From Paenibacillus sp. JDR-2 (GTDB taxonomy: Bacteria > Bacillota > Bacilli > Paenibacillales > Paenibacillaceae), in contig NC_012914.1 in NCBI RefSeq assembly GCF_000023585.1, positions 6,981,501 to 7,045,500 on the forward strand: a stretch of 64,000 nucleotides of DNA, given 5' to 3'. A program made the position numbers and the translations under genes. How positions within the stretch are numbered: the first letter of the stretch is position 1; each line of letters starts with the position of its first letter. This document shows positions 1 to 8,106 of this stretch, one piece after another. The notes beneath the pieces are model-generated. The model ran no database searches, had not been told where the DNA came from, and was given only the letters and a program-made list of their open reading frames with translations.

Positions 1-149
1 GCAAAATTCTGCGTGTAAACGGATTGCGTTTTCATATAGGTAAAGCTGATCATTGCGCCAAGCGCAAAGGATAATAACAGCGTCAACATAGCTTGGCCGA
101 AGGTTAATTCGGTCACGGATGCTGTTGTGGAGAAAAGAGAATCAATCAT
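1..149 (-). CDS. DUF4956 domain membrane protein (N-terminal part, cut by window edge)
   Basis: The minus strand reads inward from an ATG at 149-147 as MIDSLFSTTASVTELTFGQA followed by a hydrophobic stretch, and runs off the window without a stop. The start overlaps the stop of the upstream gene by four bases (ATGA), so the two are translationally coupled. Multi-pass DUF4956 proteins are commonly encoded right after VTC-type polymerases, and this N-terminus (soluble lead followed by a membrane segment) fits. The family's biochemical role is not established; a membrane partner of the polymerase is an inference. Only about 49 residues are visible. Confidence 0.72.
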   Translation of the reverse strand, partial: MIDSLFSTTASVTELTFGQAMLTLLLSFALGAMISFTYMKTQSVYTQNF

Positions 150-886
150 AGTAAAAGGCGCTCCTTTATTCGTTCTTCGTGTCGGATATTCATTCGGTAT
201 TCGTTGCCGTATTTCGAAAAGCCCGTCCGGAACATTCCAAGCTCCGACAGCAGCTGGGCGAGCCAGACCGGCACGGTCTTCTCGGCTTTTACTTCCATCA
301 GCCACTGGTCCTTGGCCATCAGCAATTCCCCGTGGTCGCCGGCTTCCAGCAACAGATCATAACGTCTTGAGCGGATATTCGTATCGAAGGTGATCCGCAG
401 ATCCCGGTTGTTTTTGCAAAACATCGCAATCCGGTCGTAAGCCAGGTATACCTTGGGCTGCAGTTCATACCGCCCGAGAAAATACTTGATCTCCTGAATC
501 ACCTGCTTGTTCATATAAGGCTTAAGCTCCGGCTCAACTCCCGTGCGGACGAATTCATACGCTTCATCCAGCGTTAATCCCGTTCTACGCTTGTTCACCA
601 GGCCGAACACTTTCTTCTTCAGCTCTAAGTACACCTTGGCGTCCGGCTTTGGAACCCCGTATGCCCTCAGTCTGAGCTTTTCCCTGTATTTCGGCTTCGC
701 CAGACTGTTTCGGATAATCGAATGCTGGTCGGTATCGAAATACAGATTGCTTATGGAGTAGAATGGATTATTCTTGTTGTATTCGTCGAGCTCCATATAA
801 TTAAGCAGCCTGTTATAAATCTCGTGGAAGGATTGGCTGTCCATCAAATACTTGCTTTCATAACGGTTAAACACCTCAATAGCCAT
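146..886 (-). CDS. VTC-domain polyphosphate polymerase family protein
   Basis: This 246-residue soluble protein matches the VTC catalytic-domain family, which makes polyphosphate from nucleoside triphosphates inside a tunnel of basic residues. Visible family marks are RYESKYLM near the N-terminus, the YFDT motif (about residue 50), KYREKLRLRAYG, YLELKKK, and near the C-terminus a MEVKAEKTVPVWL stretch. The length is usual for the bacterial single-domain form. It is first in a two-gene unit with the DUF4956 protein (ATGA overlap). Its promoter region faces a two-component system, separated by a strong inverted repeat. Actual polymer product is not shown by the sequence. Confidence 0.85.
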   Translation of the reverse strand: MAIEVFNRYESKYLMDSQSFHEIYNRLLNYMELDEYNKNNPFYSISNLYFDTDQHSIIRNSLAKPKYREKLRLRAYGVPKPDAKVYLELKKKVFGLVNKRRTGLTLDEAYEFVRTGVEPELKPYMNKQVIQEIKYFLGRYELQPKVYLAYDRIAMFCKNNRDLRITFDTNIRSRRYDLLLEAGDHGELLMAKDQWLMEVKAEKTVPVWLAQLLSELGMFRTGFSKYGNEYRMNIRHEERIKERLLL

Positions 887-943
887 GGGTTCAGGCTCCT
901 TTCCGTTTTGGCTTGCCGCCTGTTCATGACTGTATCTTAGAAG

Positions 944-1032
944 GGCAACCTTTAATGAATCTTAAATGTTTGTAAATGTAAATTCGGCTGGAATTGGGGA
1001 TTAAGCAAAGTTAAGATTGATTAAAGGTTGCC
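944..1032. promoter_or_regulatory. Shared divergent operator with 10-bp-phased TTAA boxes
   Basis: A 22-bp sequence at 944-965 recurs in inverted orientation at 1011-1032 with one mismatch, between the VTC gene and the response regulator gene. On the right arm TTAA boxes start at 1001, 1011 and 1021, exactly one helical turn apart; on the left arm related boxes lie at about 952, 962 and 972. OmpR/PhoB-type regulators typically bind such phased direct repeats, so the adjacent response regulator probably controls both directions. A TATAAT box lies at 1037-1042, just downstream, with no good -35, as expected for an activated promoter. Confidence 0.7.
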
Positions 1033-1082
1033 TACTTATAATAAGTTTACAAAGTCAGCGCTAACGAAAAGAGGAATGCTTC

Positions 1083-1760
1083 ATGCGAATACTGATTGTA
1101 GAAGACGAGGTCAACCTGGCCGACGCCTTATCTCAAATTTTGAAAAAGAATAATTACTCCGTGGACGTCGCTCATGACGGTCAATCGGGATTGGATAACG
1201 CCTTATGCGGCATCTATGATCTGCTGCTCCTGGATATCATGCTTCCGGAGATGGACGGGATTACGGTGCTGAAAAAGCTTCGCGAGGAAGGTATTGCGAC
1301 CCCGGTTATCATGCTTACCGCCAAGGGAGAAATAAACGATAAGATTACCGGGCTGGATTACGGAGCGGACGATTACGTAGCCAAGCCATTCTCGACCGGA
1401 GAACTGCTGGCGCGGATCAGGGCGGCATTACGAAGAAGGGGCGAGGTTGTTCCGGAGGATGGTCTGAAGTACGGCGATATCGAGCTTAACACCTCCAACC
1501 TGAAGCTGATGTGCAAAGGAAAGGAGCTTAAGGTAATCCTGAAGGAAAGCGAATTAATGGAGCTTCTTATTGCAAGGAAAACCGCGGTCACTTCCAAAGA
1601 ACAGATTATCGAGAAGCTATGGGGCTTTGATTCGGACGTGGAGCATAACAATGTGGAGGTTTATATCTCTTTCTTAAGGAAAAAGCTTGTGTTCCTGCAA
1701 TCCGGCGTAAAAATTAACACCATTCGGGGCGTTGGTTACGTACTGGAGGCGACCTCCTGA
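1083..1760 (+). CDS. OmpR/PhoB-family response regulator
   Basis: The 225-residue protein has an N-terminal receiver domain (residues 1-115; acidic pocket VEDE, phospho-acceptor Asp51 in LLLLDIMLPEMDG, Lys near 101 in DDYVAKPF) and a C-terminal winged helix (about 125-223, ending TIRGVGYVLEA), the standard OmpR layout and length. It is a cytoplasmic transcription regulator phosphorylated by its partner kinase. The stop overlaps the ATG of the kinase gene, showing coupled translation. The phased repeats upstream suggest it regulates itself and the divergent VTC/DUF4956 unit. Specific signal unknown. Confidence 0.95.
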   Translation: MRILIVEDEVNLADALSQILKKNNYSVDVAHDGQSGLDNALCGIYDLLLLDIMLPEMDGITVLKKLREEGIATPVIMLTAKGEINDKITGLDYGADDYVAKPFSTGELLARIRAALRRRGEVVPEDGLKYGDIELNTSNLKLMCKGKELKVILKESELMELLIARKTAVTSKEQIIEKLWGFDSDVEHNNVEVYISFLRKKLVFLQSGVKINTIRGVGYVLEATS

Positions 1761-3052
1761 TGTTTAATCGGCTGCGCAACCGCTTCCTGATCGTTAATAT
1801 GGTGATCATCAGCTTCATTATGATTCTGGCCTTTTCTTCCATTTATACGATTACCTATCAGAACAACCGCAAGACCATGAATGAGGATCTTATTCAAATA
1901 TCGGAGTTTTACCGTAAGCAGGAAGGCCCCGAGGGCGGCAAGTACAGCGGTGGAGGCGGTGGCCATGGACGCGGGGATATGATGGTTCCCGACGGCAAAA
2001 TGAAGGCCGGTCCGCCGCCGGAGCGTTCGGTATCTTTTGCGCTTACGACGGATGCCGATTGGAACATTACGAACACGGATTCCCGCTTCGATATGGACAG
2101 CGACTTCTATACGCTTGCCATCAAAGCCGCCTCATCGGGCGATTCCGACCGCGGCGAGTTTAATCTCGACGGCAACCGCTGGGCCTATGACGTGCAGCAG
2201 GTTATGGAGGGTTATTCGGTCGTCTTCCTGGACGTCACGAATCAGCATCAGTTCCTGATGACGCTTCTGTATACGTTCCTTGCCGTAGGCTTCATTATGC
2301 TTATCGTCATCTATTTCACGAGCCGATACTTTGCGAACCGTTCGATTGCGCCCGTCAAGGAAGCCTTCGACAAGCAGAAGCGGTTCATCGCGGACGCGTC
2401 CCATGAGCTGCGGACGCCGCTCGCCGTTATTAATACGAACGCCGATGTGCTGCTGTCCAACAACGATGACTTGATCCGCAATCAAGAAAAGTGGCTGCAT
2501 CATATCAAGTCGGAGACGGAGCGAATGCGGACGCTGACAAGCGATCTGCTGTACCTGACTCAGATGGATGATGCGCGGGAAAATGTGATTTTCGCTCCGT
2601 TCAACTTAAGCGAGGCGGTGGAGAGCGTTATTCTGACGCTCGAAGCGGTCATCTTCGAGAAGGACATTGCGCTTAGCTACGACATCTCGCCGGAGCTGTC
2701 CATCAACGGCAACGTGGAGCAAATGAAGCAGGTAGCGCTCATTCTGCTGGATAATGCCATCAAGTATACCAATACCAAGGGCAAGATCGACCTCACGCTG
2801 AAAAAACACGGCAGCGAAGTGGTGCTTAACGTCACCAACTCCGGAGAGGGCATCCCGCCCGAGCATCTGGGCAAAATCTTCGACCGCTTCTACCGCGCCG
2901 ACGCCTCCCGCTCCCGCAAACACGGCGGCTACGGCCTAGGCCTCGCCATCGCCAAAGCGATCGTCGAGCAGCACAAAGGAAAAATCCACGCTAAAAGCGT
3001 GCCGGGCGAGACCACCTCGTTCTCCGTTCAGCTCCCGGTTGAACGTCACTAG
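1760..3052 (+). CDS. Sensor histidine kinase (HisKA/HATPase)
   Basis: The 430-residue membrane kinase has a first membrane segment at about 8-30, an extracellular region to about 165 that contains a glycine/proline-rich, Met- and His-containing loop (GGGGGHGRGDMMVPDGKMK, residues 55-75), a second segment at about 166-190, the H-box DASHELRTPL (about 214), and an ATP-binding domain with N-box LDNAIKYTN and G-box GGYGLGLAIAKAI. There is little or no HAMP domain. It starts inside the stop of the response regulator and ends just before a terminator. The His/Met-rich loop could bind a metal or cationic ligand; that is inference. Confidence 0.93.
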   Translation: MFNRLRNRFLIVNMVIISFIMILAFSSIYTITYQNNRKTMNEDLIQISEFYRKQEGPEGGKYSGGGGGHGRGDMMVPDGKMKAGPPPERSVSFALTTDADWNITNTDSRFDMDSDFYTLAIKAASSGDSDRGEFNLDGNRWAYDVQQVMEGYSVVFLDVTNQHQFLMTLLYTFLAVGFIMLIVIYFTSRYFANRSIAPVKEAFDKQKRFIADASHELRTPLAVINTNADVLLSNNDDLIRNQEKWLHHIKSETERMRTLTSDLLYLTQMDDARENVIFAPFNLSEAVESVILTLEAVIFEKDIALSYDISPELSINGNVEQMKQVALILLDNAIKYTNTKGKIDLTLKKHGSEVVLNVTNSGEGIPPEHLGKIFDRFYRADASRSRKHGGYGLGLAIAKAIVEQHKGKIHAKSVPGETTSFSVQLPVERH

Positions 3053-3058
3053 ATTGGA

Positions 3059-3095
3059 GCGGCCGTGCAGGGTTCACCTGCACGGCCGTTTTTTG
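3059..3095 (+). terminator. Rho-independent terminator after the two-component operon
   Basis: Perfect 11-bp arms (3061-3071 and 3077-3087), a 5-base loop and a T6 run directly after. It lies just past the kinase stop codon. Confidence 0.93.
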
Positions 3096-3390
3096 CGTAT
3101 GGCGGCCTGACGAGCGGACAGAGTTTCCTTTGGCAACCTTGCCAAATCCCCCATTAACCTAGCCCTCCACCTGTCCCCTAACCATTCTCTGACCGGCTCC
3201 ATTGGTCTGTCTTCTCTCCGCAGACCATTTTTGCCCGGTAACCTCAGCTACCCGCATGCCGCCAATATACTCGCAGCTCCTTAACCTACACTTTCGCGGT
3301 TTATTTTTAAACTAACCTCTACTTCCGTTGCTCCCCTCATTCTTGCCGTACTTTTGCCTATTCGCGAGCTGATCGGTATCGCTAAACCGC

Positions 3391-3575
3391 TAACGAAACT
3401 ACATATTCTTATTTGCCCCAAATAGGCTATCCAGAATTTCTAATGAAACTACGTATCGCTATTCCCTGCTTTGACCCACTTCTGTGCCCCTAATCTGTCA
3501 AATAGAGATATGACGTTTCGTTAGATTCGAAAAACTCCCGTTTTTCATCAAATAGCGATACGACGTTTCGTTAGA
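3391..3575. repeat. Four copies of a ~25-bp degenerate intergenic repeat in both orientations
   Basis: Copies at about 3391-3415 and 3441-3464 read forward (AACGAAACTACRTATCGCTATT-like); copies at 3500-3525 and 3550-3575 read in reverse. The two reverse copies differ at only two positions and are exactly 50 bases apart; the two forward copies are also 50 bases apart. The gap 3053-3868 holds no convincing gene; apart from this cluster it holds the terminator and the large palindrome at 3611-3799. Confidence 0.7.
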
Positions 3576-3610
3576 ATATGTCCTGTCCCTCCTGTTCCCC
3601 CATCCCAAAT

Positions 3611-3799
3611 TATGAGGGAGGATCCTTGGGCTGCAGGTGGAGAAAAGGAGCTGGGGTATCGCCTGAGGAGCGGAGCGTTCGCCTTTGCCGGCGGGAAATA
3701 TCCGCTAAAGCGGATTCCAACCGAAATTTCCTGCCGGCAACAGCGACCGAAGGCGATACCCCAGCTCCCCTCCCGCCGACGATCCAATCCGCCCTCATA
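3611..3799. repeat. ~190-bp nested palindrome (long hairpin element)
   Basis: Nested inverted arms: 3611-3623 with 3787-3799 (12 of 13), 3647-3664 with 3751-3768 (18 of 18), 3685-3699 with 3726-3740 (14 of 15) and a central hairpin ATCCGC-TAAA-GCGGAT at 3700-3715. The symmetry makes long open frames on both strands that look like artefacts. It could fold as one long hairpin in DNA or RNA. No transposase and no clear target duplication is seen. Confidence 0.75.
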
Positions 3800-3868
3800 T
3801 CCCACCCTCACCATTTAAGTTTGACTAAAGGTTCCCGCTCTAAAATAACTCCATAACGTTCAGGCAAA

Positions 3869-4903
3869 ATGCCTACTAAGGAGTTGATTACGATTTTCCG
3901 CACGCGCAAATCCAAAATTCTGACCACTATAGCGGTTATTCTGCTTATCGTAGCAGCCATTCTGTACAAGCTTGCCGACCGGTACTTAATCGAGCATGTC
4001 GAGGTGAAAGTAACGCCTGGCACCTCCATCACGCAGGGGACCAGCACCGGCACCAGCTCTGACTCTGGCTCTGGAACCGGCTCTAACTCAACCTCAAGCT
4101 CCGGCACAAGCAGCGGCACCTCCACTTCAACGACATCTACGGATGCCGAATACGATGACTGGAATTACAAGGATGACAACGAGACGATCAGCATCAAGAA
4201 GGTGGAGACCGGCTCCGGCTCGGATATGATCACTTACTATGTCGCCGACGTCGCGTTTAACAGCAAAATGAACTTGCTTACCGCTTTCGCCAAGGATTCA
4301 TTTGGCACCAATATCACCCAGAACACCTCAACCATTGCATCCAATAACAATGCGGTGTTCGCCATTAACGGCGATTACTACGGCTTCCGCAGCGACGGGG
4401 TTGTTATCCGCAACGGCACCGTTTACAGGGACGAACCCGCACGGATTGGCTTGGCCATGTTTAACGACGGCACGATGAAGTCCTACGACGAGGAAGAAAC
4501 CTCAACCGACGACCTGCTCGCGCAAGGGGTAACAAACGCTTTCTCCTTTGGCCCGGCCCTCGTTACAGACGGCGAAATCGCCGGCGACTTCAGCCATGTG
4601 GAGATCGATAAAAACTTCGGCAACCGCTCGATCCAAAACTCGAACCCGCGGACCGGCATCGGAATGATCTCCGCGAACCATTACGTGTTTGTTGTCGTTG
4701 ACGGACGAAGCACCGGCTACAGCCGCGGCATGACGCTGACGGAATTCGCAGACCTGTTCAAGGAGCTTGGTGCGACCGAAGCTTACAATCTCGACGGCGG
4801 CGGCTCATCCACGATGTATTTCATGGGACGCGTCGTGAACAATCCGCTCGGCAAGGGCAATGAACGAGGCGTAAGCGACATTATCTATATTCCGCAATCT
4901 TAA
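3869..4903 (+). CDS. Phosphodiester glycosidase (NAGPA-domain) family, membrane-anchored
   Basis: A 344-residue protein with a basic N-terminus, one membrane segment (about 17-37), a low-complexity Ser/Thr/Gly linker (about 52-90) and a C-terminal NAGPA/DUF2233 domain (about 105-344). Domain marks are AINGDYYGFRSDG, the conserved NLDGGGSSTMYFMG near residue 310 and NERGVSDIIYI at the end. The family cleaves sugars attached by phosphodiester links, often in cell-envelope polymers; the domain should face outside. It lies 18 bases before a glycosyltransferase gene, suggesting a shared envelope-glycan role. The start is uncertain: the ATG at 3869 has no good ribosome site, whereas AAGGAG sits inside the frame at 3880-3885, so a rarer downstream start is possible. 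Confidence 0.85.
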   Translation: MPTKELITIFRTRKSKILTTIAVILLIVAAILYKLADRYLIEHVEVKVTPGTSITQGTSTGTSSDSGSGTGSNSTSSSGTSSGTSTSTTSTDAEYDDWNYKDDNETISIKKVETGSGSDMITYYVADVAFNSKMNLLTAFAKDSFGTNITQNTSTIASNNNAVFAINGDYYGFRSDGVVIRNGTVYRDEPARIGLAMFNDGTMKSYDEEETSTDDLLAQGVTNAFSFGPALVTDGEIAGDFSHVEIDKNFGNRSIQNSNPRTGIGMISANHYVFVVVDGRSTGYSRGMTLTEFADLFKELGATEAYNLDGGGSSTMYFMGRVVNNPLGKGNERGVSDIIYIPQS

Positions 4904-4921
4904 GAAATGGAGGCATAACCA

Positions 4922-5935
4922 ATGACTATACTTATCCCCTCGTATGAGCCGGACGAAAGACTGCTCACGCTTATTCATCATCTGAAAGAGGAGACCGAAG
5001 GCACCTCCATTCTGATTGTCGATGACGGGAGCGGAGAGCGATATAAGCCGATCTTCGATTCGGCCGCGGAAGCAGGCTGCACGGTGCTCCGGCATCCCGT
5101 TAACCAGGGCAAGGGCTGCGCGCTCAAGACCGGCTTCGATTATGTCCGGCAGCATGGCGGCACGGACGGCGTAATCTGCGCTGACAGCGACGGCCAGCAT
5201 CTGCCCGAGGATATCCTCAGAATTACCGATGCCGTGCGCAAAAACCGCAATCATATCGTACTCGGAAGCCGGCAATTTACCGGCAAAGTGCCGCTGCGCA
5301 GCCGCTTTGGCAATTCGGCGACACGGATGGTCTACGCGCTGGCGACAGGGAAGCCGATTCAAGATACGCAGACCGGCCTCCGCGGCTACTCCTCCGAGAT
5401 GCTCGACTGGCTATGCAAAGTGCCGGGCGAACGGTTCGAATACGAGATGAACATGCTGCTGGAAGCGCCCAAGGCGGGTTATGATTTTGTAGAGGTGCCG
5501 ATCGAGACGGTCTATCTGGAGAACAATAAGTCCTCCCACTTTCGTCCGCTAGCGGATTCGGCCAAAATCTATTTCCCGTTCCTGAAGTTCGTCACCTCAT
5601 CGGGCTTCTCGGCGGTTATCGATTTCGTGCTGCTGTTCCTCCTGCAATGGATGACGGGAAGCCTGCTCGCATCAGTCATCGGGGCTAGGGTAATCAGCTC
5701 GATCTTCAACTTTACGATGAACCGCCGCTATGTGTTTAACGATGGACAAGGGATATCGGTGCGAAAGTCGCTTCCCCGGTATTTCTCTCTTGTGGTCATT
5801 ATTTTGGTAGCCAACTACGCCCTCCTGTATCTATTTCACGAGAGCATAGGAATCCCGCTGTTTATTGCCAAGCTGATGACGGAGGTCCTCTTGTTCGCCT
5901 TCAGCTATCTCGTCCAAAGGAAGTTCGTTTACTGA
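4922..5935 (+). CDS. Family 2 glycosyltransferase fused to GtrA-like membrane domain
   Basis: The N-terminal half (about 1-215) is a GT-A glycosyltransferase of the DPM1 type, with ILIVDDGSGE, the metal/nucleotide motif DSDGQH and the family-typical DTQTGLRGYS. The C-terminal half (about 218-337) holds four membrane segments and the GtrA marks NFTMNRRYVF and YLVQRKFVY. Such fusions are thought to make a lipid-linked sugar and move it across the membrane; substrate is not readable. It follows the phosphodiester glycosidase gene with a GGAGG site and an 18-base gap. A strong terminator follows. Confidence 0.92.
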   Translation: MTILIPSYEPDERLLTLIHHLKEETEGTSILIVDDGSGERYKPIFDSAAEAGCTVLRHPVNQGKGCALKTGFDYVRQHGGTDGVICADSDGQHLPEDILRITDAVRKNRNHIVLGSRQFTGKVPLRSRFGNSATRMVYALATGKPIQDTQTGLRGYSSEMLDWLCKVPGERFEYEMNMLLEAPKAGYDFVEVPIETVYLENNKSSHFRPLADSAKIYFPFLKFVTSSGFSAVIDFVLLFLLQWMTGSLLASVIGARVISSIFNFTMNRRYVFNDGQGISVRKSLPRYFSLVVIILVANYALLYLFHESIGIPLFIAKLMTEVLLFAFSYLVQRKFVY

Positions 5936-5952
5936 ACTTTATCAGTAAATAT

Positions 5953-5995
5953 AAAAAGACAGCGAGTCCCGATAGCGGATACTCGCTGTCTTTTT
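5953..5995. terminator. Bidirectional terminator between glycosyltransferase and SDR genes
   Basis: Perfect 15-bp arms at 5953-5967 and 5981-5995, A-rich on the left and T-rich on the right, so it can stop transcription from both converging genes. Confidence 0.93.
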
Positions 5996-6091
5996 GGTTA
6001 TACGGCAATTGCAGCTAGCTTCAGCCAAATCATAAGCTAACATATTTAGAACACCGACTCCTATTCTTCTTCACAGGATAGTGATCACCGC

Positions 6092-6931
6092 TTATTCAAA
6101 ATCAGTACGGAAGCTGATGCCCTTGTTCGCTTCCAATTCTTCCCGCAATTGATCCAGCTTCTCGGACGCTCTCCGGTAAGCATCACTGCCCAGGAACAAT
6201 TGGACCGGGGGATTCGACGATTCCGCCAGATCAATGAACACCTCTGCCGCTTTTTCAGGATCGCCAAGCTGCTTGCCGTCTGTCGCTACGAACTGGTTGT
6301 GCCCAGAGTGAAGCTCGCTGTAATCCTCAATTTTATTGGCAGACAGTACCAGGGAATCTGCCTTATTGAACTGGGTTCTAAATCCCCCGGGTGCTACTGC
6401 CGTCACTTTGATCCCCAGAGATTGCACATCCTGAGCAAGCACCTCCGTCAATCCCATTAGCGAGAACTTCGTCGCTGCATACACACTCCAGCCCATATGC
6501 GGAGCGAAGCCGGCAATTGAGGCAATATTGAAGATATGCCCTGATCGCTGCTTCCGCATATAGGGCAGTACACTTTGAATGACATTAATCGGACCAAATA
6601 CATTGACTTCAAAGTTGGCCATGATTTCCTTCTGCAACAGCTCCTCAATCGCACCGCCGATACCATAGCCTGCATTGTTAACGGCCACATCTATTTGCCC
6701 GAACTGCTCATACGTCTTGTTCACGGATGCCTGAATCGAACCCGCTTGTGTCAGATCAACCGCCAATGGCAGGAATTGTCCTTCTGACACCTCACCCACA
6801 GCCTGCTTTAAATCTTCTATGTTACGTGAAGTTGCAGCGACTCTATATCCGCGCTTAATCAATTCTCTCACCAAGGACAGTCCCAGTCCTTTCGAAGCAC
6901 CGGTCACGTACCATACTTTAGCATGTTGCAT
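6092..6931 (-). CDS. Short-chain dehydrogenase/reductase (classical SDR)
   Basis: 279 residues with the Rossmann motif TGASKGLG (10-17), NNAGYG (about 86-91) and catalytic Ser plus YAATK (about 152). The Asp after the second strand points to NAD(P) use without settling which. The C-terminal extension to residue 279 matches SDRs of the oxidoreductase group often controlled by an AraC-type regulator. GGAGGGGAAAAT precedes the ATG. It is divergent from the AraC gene at 7128, its probable regulator. Substrate unknown. Confidence 0.92.
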   Translation of the reverse strand: MQHAKVWYVTGASKGLGLSLVRELIKRGYRVAATSRNIEDLKQAVGEVSEGQFLPLAVDLTQAGSIQASVNKTYEQFGQIDVAVNNAGYGIGGAIEELLQKEIMANFEVNVFGPINVIQSVLPYMRKQRSGHIFNIASIAGFAPHMGWSVYAATKFSLMGLTEVLAQDVQSLGIKVTAVAPGGFRTQFNKADSLVLSANKIEDYSELHSGHNQFVATDGKQLGDPEKAAEVFIDLAESSNPPVQLFLGSDAYRRASEKLDQLREELEANKGISFRTDFE

Positions 6932-7127
6932 ATTTTCCCCTCCAATGGATAATCACTACTGTGTATATGGGCAATTGCTACAGGTCTGTTGGAACAAACT
7001 TATTATGCTCCCGCCAGGCTAAATTCCGTTAGAATATTATTCTCACGTCCTTGCCTATTATTCTCACTCCGCTTAACAAATAGAGTTCAAGAATTTATAA
7101 TGGAACACAGTAATGGGAGGGATGCAC

Positions 7128-8027
7128 ATGCTAGATGACGCTCAAAAAACATATAATAAACAGTTGGAGCTTGCGCAACTCGTCGAGAAGTTCTCTGGTG
7201 CAGATGGCGACCATTCTACCCCCATCCCCTCATTGCATCTGGTCCGCGATTCCCGCTCCGAGGTTCCGATATGCAGAATTCAAAAACCTTCGCTATGCAT
7301 TGTAGCTCAAGGCGAGAAGGTTATCATGCTCGCAGATGAGCGCTACCAATACGGGGTATCCGATTACCTGGCGGTGTCGCTGGATGTACCGATAACCGGC
7401 CGGGCTACTCAGCCCTCTCCTGAATCCCCCTACTTAGCGATTCGTCTAGATTTAGAGGCCAGCCAAATCTTTCAGATCATGAAGGAGACGGAATTACTTC
7501 CCGACAGCACCAATAGATATCACAGAGGGCTATTCGTAGGAAAAATGAATAATGCTCTCCTCGATGCAGCCGTCAGACTGGTAGGCCTGTTAGAGACGCC
7601 GAAGGACATTCCGGCACTGGCGCCCCTCGTCATACGTGAGATTATTTACAGACTCCTTAGCGATGATCAAGGGGATGTGTTCAAGCAGATTGCCATGGCT
7701 GGAAGCAATTACGCCTCCATTGCAGAGGTGGTCGAGCGGATCAAGAGGGATTACAACCAACCGCTGCGTATCGAAGAACTAGCTGAGCTGGCGCACATGA
7801 GCTCCTCCTCGTTATATCGTCACTTCAAAGAAGTGACCGCCATGACCCCGGTACAGTATCAGAAGCAAATTCGACTGCAGGAAGCACGCCGTCGCCTGTT
7901 AACCGAATCTACCCATGTGGCAGATATCGCGTTTGAGGTAGGCTATGAGAGCCCTTCCCAATTCAGCCGGGAATATGCGCGCCTGTTCGGCTTTTCTCCG
8001 GTGAGTGATATCAAGCGGTTCAGCTAA
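7128..8027 (+). CDS. AraC-family regulator with AraC_N-type cupin domain
   Basis: About 299 residues: an N-terminal sensor domain (about 20-175, with KPSLCIVAQGEK and DYLAVSLDVPITG typical of the AraC_N family) and two C-terminal helix-turn-helix motifs (about 200-295: PLRIEELAELAHMS, HVADIAFEVGYESPSQFSRE). Open frame begins at ATG 7113, but GGGAGGG at 7115-7121 sits six bases before ATG 7128, so 7128 is preferred. Divergent from the SDR gene, which it likely regulates in response to a small molecule. Confidence 0.92.
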   Translation: MLDDAQKTYNKQLELAQLVEKFSGADGDHSTPIPSLHLVRDSRSEVPICRIQKPSLCIVAQGEKVIMLADERYQYGVSDYLAVSLDVPITGRATQPSPESPYLAIRLDLEASQIFQIMKETELLPDSTNRYHRGLFVGKMNNALLDAAVRLVGLLETPKDIPALAPLVIREIIYRLLSDDQGDVFKQIAMAGSNYASIAEVVERIKRDYNQPLRIEELAELAHMSSSSLYRHFKEVTAMTPVQYQKQIRLQEARRRLLTESTHVADIAFEVGYESPSQFSREYARLFGFSPVSDIKRFS

Positions 8028-8070
8028 TAAGATCAAGCTGCTTTCAACATGAAGAATTCACGGCATGAAA

Positions 8071-8104
8071 AGCCCCCGGCATCCCCAAATGCCGAGGGCT
8101 TCTT
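8071..8104. terminator. Bidirectional terminator between AraC and response-regulator genes
   Basis: Arms at 8071-8082 and 8089-8100 (one bulged C), TTCTTTT on the right and AAAA on the left edge; lies between converging genes. Confidence 0.88.
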
Positions 8105-8106
8105 TT

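Noticed and set aside
3391..3575. CRISPR array
   Set aside because: Only four degenerate copies in two orientations, no constant spacers-and-repeats order and no cas genes in the window.
3548..3856. Overlapping open frames of 60-90 codons on both strands
   Set aside because: They are mirror products of the large palindrome at 3611-3799 and have no ribosome sites or family resemblance.
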